From positions 1-40,210 of the forward strand of contig JAVHQT010000055.1 of the NCBI GenBank assembly GCA_036171275.1: DNA of 40,210 bases. Reading direction: 5' to 3'. The notes below the pieces were generated by a model. That model did no database searches. It was not told where the DNA came from and was given only the letters and a program-made list of their open reading frames with translations. The position numbers and the translations under genes are program-made. The DNA is from PALSA-1006 sp036171275 (lineage in GTDB: Bacteria; Pseudomonadota; Gammaproteobacteria; Burkholderiales; Gallionellaceae). Below, piece after piece: positions 15,738-23,754 of this stretch. Within the stretch, counting starts at the first letter, position 1, and each line of letters starts with the position of its first letter.

Positions 15738-18401
15738 ATGCGCACTAATTTACCCGTTACCAACGAAGAGTATGTTCTGCCCGAAGGAGCCTTGTTAGTT
15801 TCGAGTACTAATCTAAAAGGTCAAATTATTTTTTGCGAACGCAACTTTATTGAAGCCAGTGGCTTTTCTGAACATGAAATGATAGGACAGCCACACAATT
15901 TGGTGCGCCACCCCGATATGCCTGAAGAAGCTTTCGCAGATATGTGGCAGCACCTAAAAGATGGCAAAACCTGGACGGGCATCGTTAAAAATCGTCGCAA
16001 GAACGGTGGATTTTATTGGGTAGAAGCCAACATCACACCGTTGTATGAAGCAGGAAAACTAACCGGCTATATGTCGGTTCGTTCCAAGCCTAGCCGGCAG
16101 CAAATAGACAGCGCGGCAGCGGCATATCGGTTGTTCAAAGAAGGAAAAGCCGCAGGCTTACGCATTCAGGACGGCAAAGTCGTTAAGCGCAGTGTGCTTG
16201 CATCCGTTCAAGACAAAATTAATCACTTAAGTTTGACGCAACGCTTAGGCGGCGGTTTCGGGCTGATTCTATGTTTGATGGCGCTGCTTTGTTTTAATTC
16301 TTTAAGCAATTTCCGAACCCTCGGCAATGAAGTTCAGGACTATCGAAATACCGTGACGGAAAAATTTCAGTTACTGAGCAAGGCCAGAATTGGCTTAGGC
16401 GATGGCATCCATCATTTTAAGAATTTCATTTTGCGAGGCGGCGATTACCAAGCAAAATTCAACGCAGATATGGCGACATTGGAGCAAGCAACCCAAGCCT
16501 ATCGGTCCTTGCCTAATTTAACGGCAGAAGAAACGGCGCAGCTGGCTAAATTACTTGAGGGCAAGGCGCTGTATTTAAATGCCATTCAGGAAGTCGCGAA
16601 ATTAAAAGCCGCCGGCAAAAGCATCACTGAGATTGATGGCGTAATTAAGGGCGCAGATAAAGAACTGACTGTTAGCTTAAACAAACTAAACGAAATCATT
16701 TTGGCGGATAGTCAAGTCCGTGCAACCACCATGGATTTACAGATTAGCCAAGATGGTCGCTCCATGCTGGCGGTTGGAATTTTGGCATTGTTGTTTGGAC
16801 TGAGCCTAACCATACTGATTGTTCGCAACATTTTGCAACCCGTGCGCAAAACTATCCGTGCCGCGCAAGCCGTTGCAACCGGTGACTTTAGTCACAAAAT
16901 TGATGCGGAAGGTCGAGGCGATGAGCTAGGTGTGATGTTGGATGGTTTTAAAGCCATGCAAATTCAAACCAATTTCACAATGCGTGCCGCACAACTTAAA
17001 GCTGATGATGCGATGCGCATTAAAATGGCCTTGGATTCAGTGGATGCCAGCGTAACGGTCTCGGATCATAATAACGAAGTCATTTACTTCAATGAAGCGA
17101 TGCGCAGATTGATTCGCATAATGCAAAGCGACATGCAAAAGAATCATCCAAACTTTAGCGAAGATAAAATCATTGGGCAAAAAGTGGGGCAATTCTTTGA
17201 CGAAGAGTCGGTTCGCATTGCTTATGCTGCGCCACTGGATAGTGCTAAAACCTTTGATATTCCCATGGCCGGACGCGATATGCGCTTGCAGCCTAGTCCA
17301 ATTACCAATGATAACCATGAGTATTTAGGACGCGTTACGCAATGGACTGATCGGACGTTAGAAGTGGCTGTTGAAAAAGAAATCACGTCGATTATTCAAG
17401 CAGCGTCGCGCGGCATATTGAATGAACGCGTCAAACTAGAGGGTAAGAGCGGCTTCTTCTTGCTAGTCGCGCAAAATATAAATCAGTTGTTGCAGACCAG
17501 CTCGGTGGGCTTGAACGAAGTGGTGCGGGTACTCAATGCCTTAGCTAACAGCGATTTGACTGAAACCATTAGCAATGATTATCAAGGGACATTTGGTCAA
17601 CTCAAAAATGATGCCAATACCACGGTGGCGCAGTTAGCGGATATTATTAATCGCATTAAGTCTGCCGCAGAAAGTATCAATACGGCGGCTAAAGAAATCG
17701 CTTCCGGCAATACCGATTTATCCCAACGAACCGAAGAGCAAGCGTCTAGCCTAGAAGAAACTGCTGCCAGCATGGAAGAAATTACCGCAACGGTTAAGCA
17801 AAATGCCGACAATGCGCGACAAGCCAATCAGCTGGCAATTACCGCCTCTAGTGTGGCAACCAAAGGCGGGGATGTGGTCGGACAAGTCGTCACGACGATG
17901 GATAGCATCAATACCTCGTCACGTAAAATTGTCGACATTATTTCGGTAATTGACGGTATTGCTTTCCAAACCAACATTTTGGCATTGAATGCAGCAGTTG
18001 AAGCAGCGAGAGCAGGAGAACAAGGTCGCGGCTTTGCAGTGGTCGCCAGTGAAGTACGTAACCTAGCACAGCGTTCGGCTGCTGCAGCAAAAGAAATTAA
18101 GCACTTGATTGATGATTCTGTTGATAAAGTGGATATCGGCAGCAAATTGGTGGCGCAAGCAGGTTCAACCATGGAAGAAATCGTCACCAGCATTAAGCGC
18201 GTCACCGATATCATGGGTGAAATCACCGCCGCCTCGGTTGAGCAAAGCATTGGCATCGAGCAAGTCAACCGCGCGATTAGTCAGATGGATGAAGTCACAC
18301 AACAAAATGCGGCGTTGGTGGAACAAGCCGCAGCCGCAGCGGAATCGATGGAAGAAGAAGCCGATGGTTTAACTGCTGCCATGGCGGTATTTAAAATTTA
18401 A
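15738..18401 (+). CDS. Aer-like energy/redox chemoreceptor with two PAS domains
   Basis: An 887-residue receptor. The N-terminal PAS domain (about 15-130) carries the segments that mark the FAD-binding PAS of the aerotaxis receptor Aer: NLVRHPDMPEEAFADMW and GIVKNRRKNGGFYWVEA. Unlike E. coli Aer, it then has two separate membrane helices (about 172-190 and 341-362) around a helical region of 150 residues that should be periplasmic. HAMP, a second PAS-like domain (about 425-545), another HAMP-like unit and the signalling tip (FQTNILALNAAVEAARAGEQ, near 738) follow. It ends in AVFKI with no CheR tether. AGGAG seven bases before the ATG at 15738 decides the start over the GTG at 15735. Confidence 0.91.
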   Translation: MRTNLPVTNEEYVLPEGALLVSSTNLKGQIIFCERNFIEASGFSEHEMIGQPHNLVRHPDMPEEAFADMWQHLKDGKTWTGIVKNRRKNGGFYWVEANITPLYEAGKLTGYMSVRSKPSRQQIDSAAAAYRLFKEGKAAGLRIQDGKVVKRSVLASVQDKINHLSLTQRLGGGFGLILCLMALLCFNSLSNFRTLGNEVQDYRNTVTEKFQLLSKARIGLGDGIHHFKNFILRGGDYQAKFNADMATLEQATQAYRSLPNLTAEETAQLAKLLEGKALYLNAIQEVAKLKAAGKSITEIDGVIKGADKELTVSLNKLNEIILADSQVRATTMDLQISQDGRSMLAVGILALLFGLSLTILIVRNILQPVRKTIRAAQAVATGDFSHKIDAEGRGDELGVMLDGFKAMQIQTNFTMRAAQLKADDAMRIKMALDSVDASVTVSDHNNEVIYFNEAMRRLIRIMQSDMQKNHPNFSEDKIIGQKVGQFFDEESVRIAYAAPLDSAKTFDIPMAGRDMRLQPSPITNDNHEYLGRVTQWTDRTLEVAVEKEITSIIQAASRGILNERVKLEGKSGFFLLVAQNINQLLQTSSVGLNEVVRVLNALANSDLTETISNDYQGTFGQLKNDANTTVAQLADIINRIKSAAESINTAAKEIASGNTDLSQRTEEQASSLEETAASMEEITATVKQNADNARQANQLAITASSVATKGGDVVGQVVTTMDSINTSSRKIVDIISVIDGIAFQTNILALNAAVEAARAGEQGRGFAVVASEVRNLAQRSAAAAKEIKHLIDDSVDKVDIGSKLVAQAGSTMEEIVTSIKRVTDIMGEITAASVEQSIGIEQVNRAISQMDEVTQQNAALVEQAAAAAESMEEEADGLTAAMAVFKI

Positions 18402-19002
18402 ATTCGCTTCTAAAGCAAGGCAGAACAAATCGACCATCCGCCCTGAGCTCTTGAATAAACTCAGGTGCGTATTGCCGAAGATTGATTCTAACTGCTTGAT
18501 TTATAAGCAATTTATCTGTCGCGGCGCCACAAGACTTGCCCGAGTTCCTTGCAGAGCACGCCGCTAACGGAATAAATCAGTGCTTGCAAAACAATTTGTT
18601 CCAGTTTCAGAGCGATATGCAGTGATAGGTTAACGGGGTAAATGACTCCCCACCCCTCCCCTTAAAAGACTGGGAACGCAGTTCTGCAAACGGAAGCAGT
18701 ACATTTCTTTCTTGAAAGAAAACTGAGAACAGTTTACGTTCCCCTGAAAGGAAGTGGCGAATCAAGAAAGTTTCTGAACAAGTCAGCGCGCCGCTCGTGC
18801 CTTCCCCTTCAAAGGTAAGGCTAAAATGAAGGGCTAAAATTCAGATGGAAAGTTAGATTGGGCGGGATTTTAAATTCCCCTCATTCTTTAGAAGTGGGGT
18901 GTCAAGTGCCTATCTTTTGCTGGGATGGGTGATGTATAACGAAAGCTAAAGCAATCATTCAGCGCATCCTGAAGTATTTCTTACAAGAAAGATTAGGCAA
19001 AA
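18402..19002. other. Long intergenic region before cheR with repeat remnants
   Basis: These 601 bases hold no gene that I can support. A degenerate copy of the MITE-like element lies at 18493-18583. The part at 18640-18840 is a mosaic of pyrimidine-rich and GAAAG words (CTTCCCCTTCAAAGG, AAGGCTAAAATGAAGGG). The segment at 18952-18974 (ATCATTCAGCGCATCCTGAA) matches 446-468 upstream of cheV. The cheR promoter is presumably here, but I see no clear -35/-10 pair. Confidence 0.55.
18493..18583. repeat. MITE-like dispersed element, degenerate copy C
   Basis: It ends in AACGGAATAAATCAGTGC, like the copy at 35211-35316, and contains TTGCAGAGCACGCC at the place where the other copies have related bases. 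The left part begins GCTTGAT, as the sequence before copy B does. It is clearly the most decayed of the three. Confidence 0.35.
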
Positions 19003-19875
19003 ATGAACGATAAGGTACTCAAAGACGGACGGGAGTTTCATTTTACCAAAGCGGATTTTGAACGCGTTCGCAAACTCATTTATGCGCACGCTGGCATTTC
19101 ACTGAGCGAAACAAAACAAGAGTTGGTGTACAGTCGCTTATCGCGCCGTTTACGCGCAACTGGCATTCAAACCTTTGGCAAGTATTTGGCCCTACTGGAG
19201 AGTAACGATGCCGCCGAATGGGAGGCGTTTACCAATTCATTGACCACCAATTTAACCTCGTTTTTTCGCGAACCTCACCATTTTCCGCTACTGGCGGAAC
19301 ATCTGAAAAGCATCAAAGCTAAACGCCCTATTTCACTGTGGTGTTCCGCTGCCTCTACCGGCGAAGAACCCTACACGATGGCGATCACCGTCTTGGAAAC
19401 GCTGGGCAAAGATGCGTCCAATGTGTCAATTATTGCCACCGATTTAGATACCGGCGTGCTAGAAACAGCAAAAGCAGGCGTTTATCCAGAGGAAAGAATT
19501 ACCAAGCTAGACCCTGAATTGGTAAAGCGCTATTTTTTACGCGGCACCGGTTCGCAAGCGGGCATGGTGCGCGTACGCCCAGAATTACGAGACATGATCA
19601 CCTTTAGGCAAGCCAATTTATTGCACAATAACTGGGGTTTGCGCCCGCCAATTGATGTAATCTTTTGTCGTAACGTAATGATTTATTTCGATAAACAAAC
19701 CCAGCTCGATATTCTCAAAAAATTTGTGCCTTTGTTGCGGCACGATGGTTTGTTGTTCGCAGGTCATTCTGAAAGCTTTCACAATGCCGATGAGTTTTTT
19801 AAGTTACGCGGCAAAACAGTGTACGAATTAACGGCGAAATATAAACTCCAGCACCAGCCTGAAGAAAACCGCTAG
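19003..19875 (+). CDS. cheR: Chemoreceptor methyltransferase CheR
   Basis: CheR uses S-adenosylmethionine to methylate glutamates on receptors during adaptation. The 290 residues show the helical N-terminal domain (VRKLIYAHAGISLSETKQ, SRLSRRLRATGI) and the methyltransferase fold, with SLWCSAASTGEEPYTMA as the SAM-binding loop, IIATDLD, and VIFCRNVMIYFD, followed by FAGHSES. The region around FSHPELR-like VRPELRDMITFRQANL is also typical. It is the first gene of a cheR-cheD-cheB group, and the EWEEF-tailed receptor in the same locus is a likely tethering partner. The ribosome-binding site before the ATG is weak. Confidence 0.96.
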   Translation: MNDKVLKDGREFHFTKADFERVRKLIYAHAGISLSETKQELVYSRLSRRLRATGIQTFGKYLALLESNDAAEWEAFTNSLTTNLTSFFREPHHFPLLAEHLKSIKAKRPISLWCSAASTGEEPYTMAITVLETLGKDASNVSIIATDLDTGVLETAKAGVYPEERITKLDPELVKRYFLRGTGSQAGMVRVRPELRDMITFRQANLLHNNWGLRPPIDVIFCRNVMIYFDKQTQLDILKKFVPLLRHDGLLFAGHSESFHNADEFFKLRGKTVYELTAKYKLQHQPEENR

Positions 19876-19886
19876 CACGTACCATC

Positions 19887-20501
19887 ATGGTTGATCATTC
19901 AGACTTTCAAGAAGTCCTCTCTCCGAATCGCTATTTTGATAATACCTTCGAGATGGAGGCAATTAAACTGCTACCGGGTGAATACTATGTCACAAAACGT
20001 GACATGGTGTTGGTAACCGTACTGGGTTCGTGTGTTGCTGCGTGCATTCGCGATCGCGTCACAGGAATTGGCGGCATGAATCACTTTATGCTGCCCGATG
20101 ACAAACGAGAAGGGAATACACCGATTGCCACGGCAGCACGCTACGGCAGTTACGCGATGGAAATGATGATTAACCAGCTACTTAAAAACGGCGCGAAGCG
20201 AAGTAATTTAGAAGCTAAATTATTCGGAGGCGGGAATGTATTACGCGGTTTTACGGTGACGAATGTAGGGCAACGCAATGTCGATTTCGCATTGCAGTAT
20301 TTAGAAAACGAAGGCATTAGTGTGGTGGCAAAATCACTGCTCGATATTTATCCGCGCAAAATTTATTTTTTCCCCACCAGCGGACGTGTCATGCTGAAAA
20401 AATTGCACCATGCCAACAACGACACCATTATTGAACGCGAAGCAGAGTACGGATCGCGTTTAAAACAAGCGGATATTCAAGGCGATGTGGAGCTGTTTTA
20501 A
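19887..20501 (+). CDS. cheD: Chemoreceptor glutamine deamidase CheD (first copy)
   Basis: CheD converts selected receptor glutamines to glutamates so that they can be methylated. The 204 residues contain the catalytic Cys49 in LGSCVAACIRD and His66 in GGMNHFMLP, followed by the family's LFGGGNVL segment. It starts eleven bases after the cheR stop, so the two are surely co-transcribed. A second CheD of similar length lies at 23018-23653; both keep the catalytic residues. Confidence 0.95.
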   Translation: MVDHSDFQEVLSPNRYFDNTFEMEAIKLLPGEYYVTKRDMVLVTVLGSCVAACIRDRVTGIGGMNHFMLPDDKREGNTPIATAARYGSYAMEMMINQLLKNGAKRSNLEAKLFGGGNVLRGFTVTNVGQRNVDFALQYLENEGISVVAKSLLDIYPRKIYFFPTSGRVMLKKLHHANNDTIIEREAEYGSRLKQADIQGDVELF

Positions 20502-20661
20502 TCGTTTTTAACTAAATCGTTTGTTTGAAATCTGCGCAATGCAAGCGGGTAAAAATTAAATCAAATATAATCAAATCATGATGAATCGGCTGTCACACTG
20601 CCTAGCTTCAAACAGCGTTCAGTTCTAACGCAACCGTTGCAACCCTTTTTGAGAATTTAGA

Positions 20662-21744
20662 ATGACACCTACTCCAACTAAAAAAATTAACGTCCTAATA
20701 ATTGATGACTCCGCACTGATTCGCTCAATTTTGACCGAAGTCATCAATTCCTTTCCTGATTTATCGGTTGTCGGTGTCGCCTCAAACCCGATTCAAGCGC
20801 GCGAAATGATTAAAACACTCAATCCTGATGTACTCACCTTGGACGTTGAAATGCCGCAAATGGACGGGCTGACGTTTTTAGAAAAATTAATGCGCTTACG
20901 CCCCATGCCGGTTTTGATGATTTCCAGTTTGACTGAACGCGGCTCTGAAGCAGCGTTACGCGCCTTAGAATTAGGCGCAGTGGACTTTTTACCTAAACCT
21001 AAAATGGGCATTGCCGATGGACTGCGCGACTATGCAGAAACCATCGCGGGGAAAATACGGGTGGCCAATATGGCAAAGGGCAAATTTCGCGTTCCAACCA
21101 ATACCAGCGCGCGCGAAGCATTGCCTGCTTTAGGTGCTCGCATCGGCACAACGGAAAAAATTATTGCCTTAGGCGCTTCAACCGGCGGCACTGAAGCGAT
21201 CAAAGAATTCCTGATTCGCCTGCCGGCCGATGCACCTGGAATTGTGATTGCGCAACATATGCCGGAAGCGTTTACCAAATCGTTTGCGGCGCGCCTTGAT
21301 AGTTTATGCAAACTCACGGTGGTCGAATCACAAGGCAATGAGCGGGTTTTGCCAGGACACGTTTACATTGCGCCAGGGCATTCGCATTTGCTATTAAAGC
21401 GCAGCGGCGCCAATTACATGACGGAATTGAGCCAAGCGCCGGCGGTTAATCACCATCGCCCCTCAGTTGAAGTACTCTTTCGCTCGGTTGCCCAAAATGC
21501 CGGAAAAAACGTCATCGGGGTCATGTTGACTGGCATGGGTAAAGATGGCGCAATCGGGATGCTAGAAATGCGGCAAGCGGGCGCATATAATTTTGCCCAA
21601 GATGAGGCAACGTGTGTGGTGTACGGAATGCCGCGCGAAGCCGTCGCGGTCGGCGCGGTCGATGAAGTGGTGCCAATTCAAGAAATGGCACAGAAAGTTT
21701 TACAGCGACTGGTCAGCATGGGCGGCATGGGCAATCGAGTGTAA
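20662..21744 (+). CDS. cheB: Chemotaxis methylesterase/deamidase CheB
   Basis: CheB removes receptor methyl groups and is activated by phosphorylation from CheA. The N-terminal receiver has LIIDDSALIRS and Asp61 in LTLDVEMPQMDG. The C-terminal catalytic domain has Ser173 in LGASTGGTEA, His199 in IAQHMPEAF and Asp295 in TGMGKDGA. These correspond to Ser164, His190 and Asp286 of E. coli with a constant offset of nine, so the triad is intact. The length of 360 residues is normal. It follows cheD1 after 160 bases, which include a TATAAT at 20566-20571 that may mark a separate promoter. Confidence 0.96.
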   Translation: MTPTPTKKINVLIIDDSALIRSILTEVINSFPDLSVVGVASNPIQAREMIKTLNPDVLTLDVEMPQMDGLTFLEKLMRLRPMPVLMISSLTERGSEAALRALELGAVDFLPKPKMGIADGLRDYAETIAGKIRVANMAKGKFRVPTNTSAREALPALGARIGTTEKIIALGASTGGTEAIKEFLIRLPADAPGIVIAQHMPEAFTKSFAARLDSLCKLTVVESQGNERVLPGHVYIAPGHSHLLLKRSGANYMTELSQAPAVNHHRPSVEVLFRSVAQNAGKNVIGVMLTGMGKDGAIGMLEMRQAGAYNFAQDEATCVVYGMPREAVAVGAVDEVVPIQEMAQKVLQRLVSMGGMGNRV

Positions 21745-21790
21745 GGAATTCGATTGAATGTTTATTTTTTTAATACGAAAGGAAGTGTAA

Positions 21791-22096
21791 ATGGAAATCA
21801 GACAAACCAAAAATGGCAACTTGGCAACCCTATCGTTGAGCGGTCGCTTCGATTTTAATGATCACCGAACTTTTAAAGAAGGTTACAGTGCTTATTTGAC
21901 AGATCCGATGATTCAATTGATTGAGGTCGATATGCGCGATATTAGCTATCTAGACAGCTCTGCGCTTGGTATGTTGCTGGTGCTCCGTGAAAAAGCCATT
22001 TCGTGTAACAAAAAAGTCAGCTTAAAAAACCCCAATCCAACCGTCATGCAAATTTTAGACATTGCCAATTTCGCAAAACTGTTCCAGATTAATTAA
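21791..22096 (+). CDS. STAS-domain anti-anti-sigma factor (HsbA-like)
   Basis: A 101-residue single STAS domain. Such proteins are phosphorylated on a serine by an HATPase-type anti-sigma kinase and dephosphorylated by a PP2C phosphatase, and switch binding partners accordingly. The phosphorylation loop is YLDSSALGML, with Ser56 or Ser57 as acceptor. AAAGGAAG lies upstream of the ATG. In Pseudomonas, HsbA works with HsbR (receiver-PP2C-HATPase) and the anti-sigma-28 factor FlgM. A protein with the HsbR layout lies at 23755-25497, so this is a likely substrate. The exact output partner here is unknown. Confidence 0.88.
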   Translation: MEIRQTKNGNLATLSLSGRFDFNDHRTFKEGYSAYLTDPMIQLIEVDMRDISYLDSSALGMLLVLREKAISCNKKVSLKNPNPTVMQILDIANFAKLFQIN

Positions 22097-22151
22097 TTAC
22101 ATAACTATTTGATTTTAAACAAGTTTTTTAAATTCACTTCTTTTTAACCCT

Positions 22152-23021
22152 ATGAACAAATCAGAAATTAGTGAATTAGTGCACGGTGTTGGCAGTCTGG
22201 TTTCGCTGCCCGATGTGTTCATGAAAATCAATAAACTGGTCGAAGATCCGGATAGCGAAATTGCCGATATCGTTGCCGTGGTTAATCAAGATCCAGGCTT
22301 TACTGTCCGCTTATTGCGGGTTGCGAACAGTTCGTTTTATGGCTTTTCTTCCACCATTTCCACGGTCACCCGTGCGGTTTCGATTATCGGCACTGCGCAA
22401 ATTCGAAGCCTGGCTTTAGCGACTTCGGTTGCCAGCACCTTCGAAGGCTTACCCAACAGTTTGGTTTCTATGGCCAATTTTTGGCGGCATAGTTTGTACT
22501 GCGCCCTGATAGCGCGAAATTTAGCCAAACAAGCCAAAAAATGCGATGCGGATGCGGTGTTTACCGCCGCGTTGTTGCATGACATTGGTGAACTGATCAT
22601 TTTTTATCGCCGCCCAGACCAAGCAAAAGCCGCCTTACAATTAGTACTAGACAGCTCAGATGAATTACCGATTTATATCGCGGAAGAAAAAGTACTCGGC
22701 TTTAATCACGCCGAAGTGGGCGCTGAATTAGCGCGGCAGTGGAAACTGCCTCCCATGCTCGAAGAATGTATTGGCTTTCATCACAACCTGGACAACGTTC
22801 GAGATTTTCCTCGCGAAGTCGCGTTGGTACATATTGCCAACGTCTTAGCGCTGATGGCCGAGTTGCATACGCTCAACCCGCTCGATGTTGAACAGATTGA
22901 TCCGCGTGCCTGGGAAATTATCGGGTTGGATGCCGAGCATATCACCCCCAAAGCGGTCACAGATGCGCAAGCTGAAATTACGGAAGCGCAGCAGCTCTTC
23001 TTTGGCGAGCATTCCGCATGA
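22152..23021 (+). CDS. HDOD-domain signalling protein
   Basis: A 289-residue protein made almost entirely of an HDOD domain, a degenerate relative of HD phosphohydrolases. Family features are LPDVFMKINKLVEDPDSEIADIVAVVNQDP, LLRVANSSFYGFSS, ISTVTRAVSIIG and ALLHDIGELI. HDOD proteins regulate signalling without a known conserved enzymatic reaction, and single-domain members are often found beside chemotaxis and flagellar genes. Its stop overlaps the cheD2 start in ATGA, so the two are translationally coupled. No clear ribosome-binding site precedes the ATG (only TTTTTAACCCT). Confidence 0.9.
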   Translation: MNKSEISELVHGVGSLVSLPDVFMKINKLVEDPDSEIADIVAVVNQDPGFTVRLLRVANSSFYGFSSTISTVTRAVSIIGTAQIRSLALATSVASTFEGLPNSLVSMANFWRHSLYCALIARNLAKQAKKCDADAVFTAALLHDIGELIIFYRRPDQAKAALQLVLDSSDELPIYIAEEKVLGFNHAEVGAELARQWKLPPMLEECIGFHHNLDNVRDFPREVALVHIANVLALMAELHTLNPLDVEQIDPRAWEIIGLDAEHITPKAVTDAQAEITEAQQLFFGEHSA

Positions 23022-23653
23022 AGGACTCAAAACGCGGACGCTTGCCGCTGGCTCTACCCGGCTTTGAACATATCAAACGCGGCTGGAGCGATGCCCACGA
23101 TAGTTATGCCGCCAGACTTAATCCCGGTGAATACTACGTCACCAAAAATGAAGAAGGCATTTATACCACCTTGGGTTCCTGCATCTCGGCATGCATTCGA
23201 GATAGAGTAAGCGGAGTGGGCGGAATGAATCATTTTATGCTACCTGCTTCAACCGGCGAGAGCGGCTGGAAAGCGTCTGGCCTAGGCGCCTCCACCCGCT
23301 ATGGCAATTTCGCAATGGAACATTTGATTAACGAAATTTTAAAGAATGGCGGCAATCGGCAAAACCTAGAAGTTAAAATCTTTGGCGGCGGACGCATCAT
23401 CGCCAATATGACTGACGTGGGAATGCGCAACATTGCTTTTGTGCGCGACTATCTGCAAACCGAACACTTACGGGTTGCGGCCGAAGATGTCGGCGAAGTT
23501 TTTCCGCGCATGGTGGTTTACTTTCCTGCAACTGGACGAGTGCGCATTAAACGCTTGCGTTCATTACATACCAATACCATTGTTGAACAAGAAAATCGCT
23601 ACCTGAAAACCATTGCCGAAAAACCGGTTGCCGGTGCCATTGAGTTGTTTTAA
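23018..23653 (+). CDS. cheD: Chemoreceptor glutamine deamidase CheD (second copy)
   Basis: A second CheD, 211 residues, with catalytic Cys55 in LGSCISACIRD and His72 in GGMNHFMLP, then IFGGGRII and the usual C-terminal FPATGRVRIKRL. It is clearly homologous to CheD1 but has a longer N-terminus and an insertion after the catalytic histidine (STGESGWKASGLG). It overlaps the HDOD gene by four bases. Two active CheD proteins in one locus suggest that they serve different receptors, or that one has an added role; the sequence does not say which. Confidence 0.94.
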   Translation: MKDSKRGRLPLALPGFEHIKRGWSDAHDSYAARLNPGEYYVTKNEEGIYTTLGSCISACIRDRVSGVGGMNHFMLPASTGESGWKASGLGASTRYGNFAMEHLINEILKNGGNRQNLEVKIFGGGRIIANMTDVGMRNIAFVRDYLQTEHLRVAAEDVGEVFPRMVVYFPATGRVRIKRLRSLHTNTIVEQENRYLKTIAEKPVAGAIELF

Positions 23654-23670
23654 GGAAAAGCTAATTAAAT

Positions 23671-23722
23671 CAACCGTTCGCTCTGAGCGTCGAGCCTTGC
23701 TAACTTTAAACGGTTGCCTTTT
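23671..23722 (+). terminator. NCP-type inverted repeat, probable terminator after cheD2
   Basis: CAACCGTT at 23671-23678 pairs with AACGGTTG at 23709-23716. A smaller nested hairpin CGCT-CTG-AGCG sits inside, and CCTTTTTATT follows. The sequence belongs to the NCP-like repeat family seen elsewhere in the window, here placed as a terminator. Confidence 0.45.
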
Positions 23723-23754
23723 TATTGATAAATTATTGATTGAATTTTTCCGAG

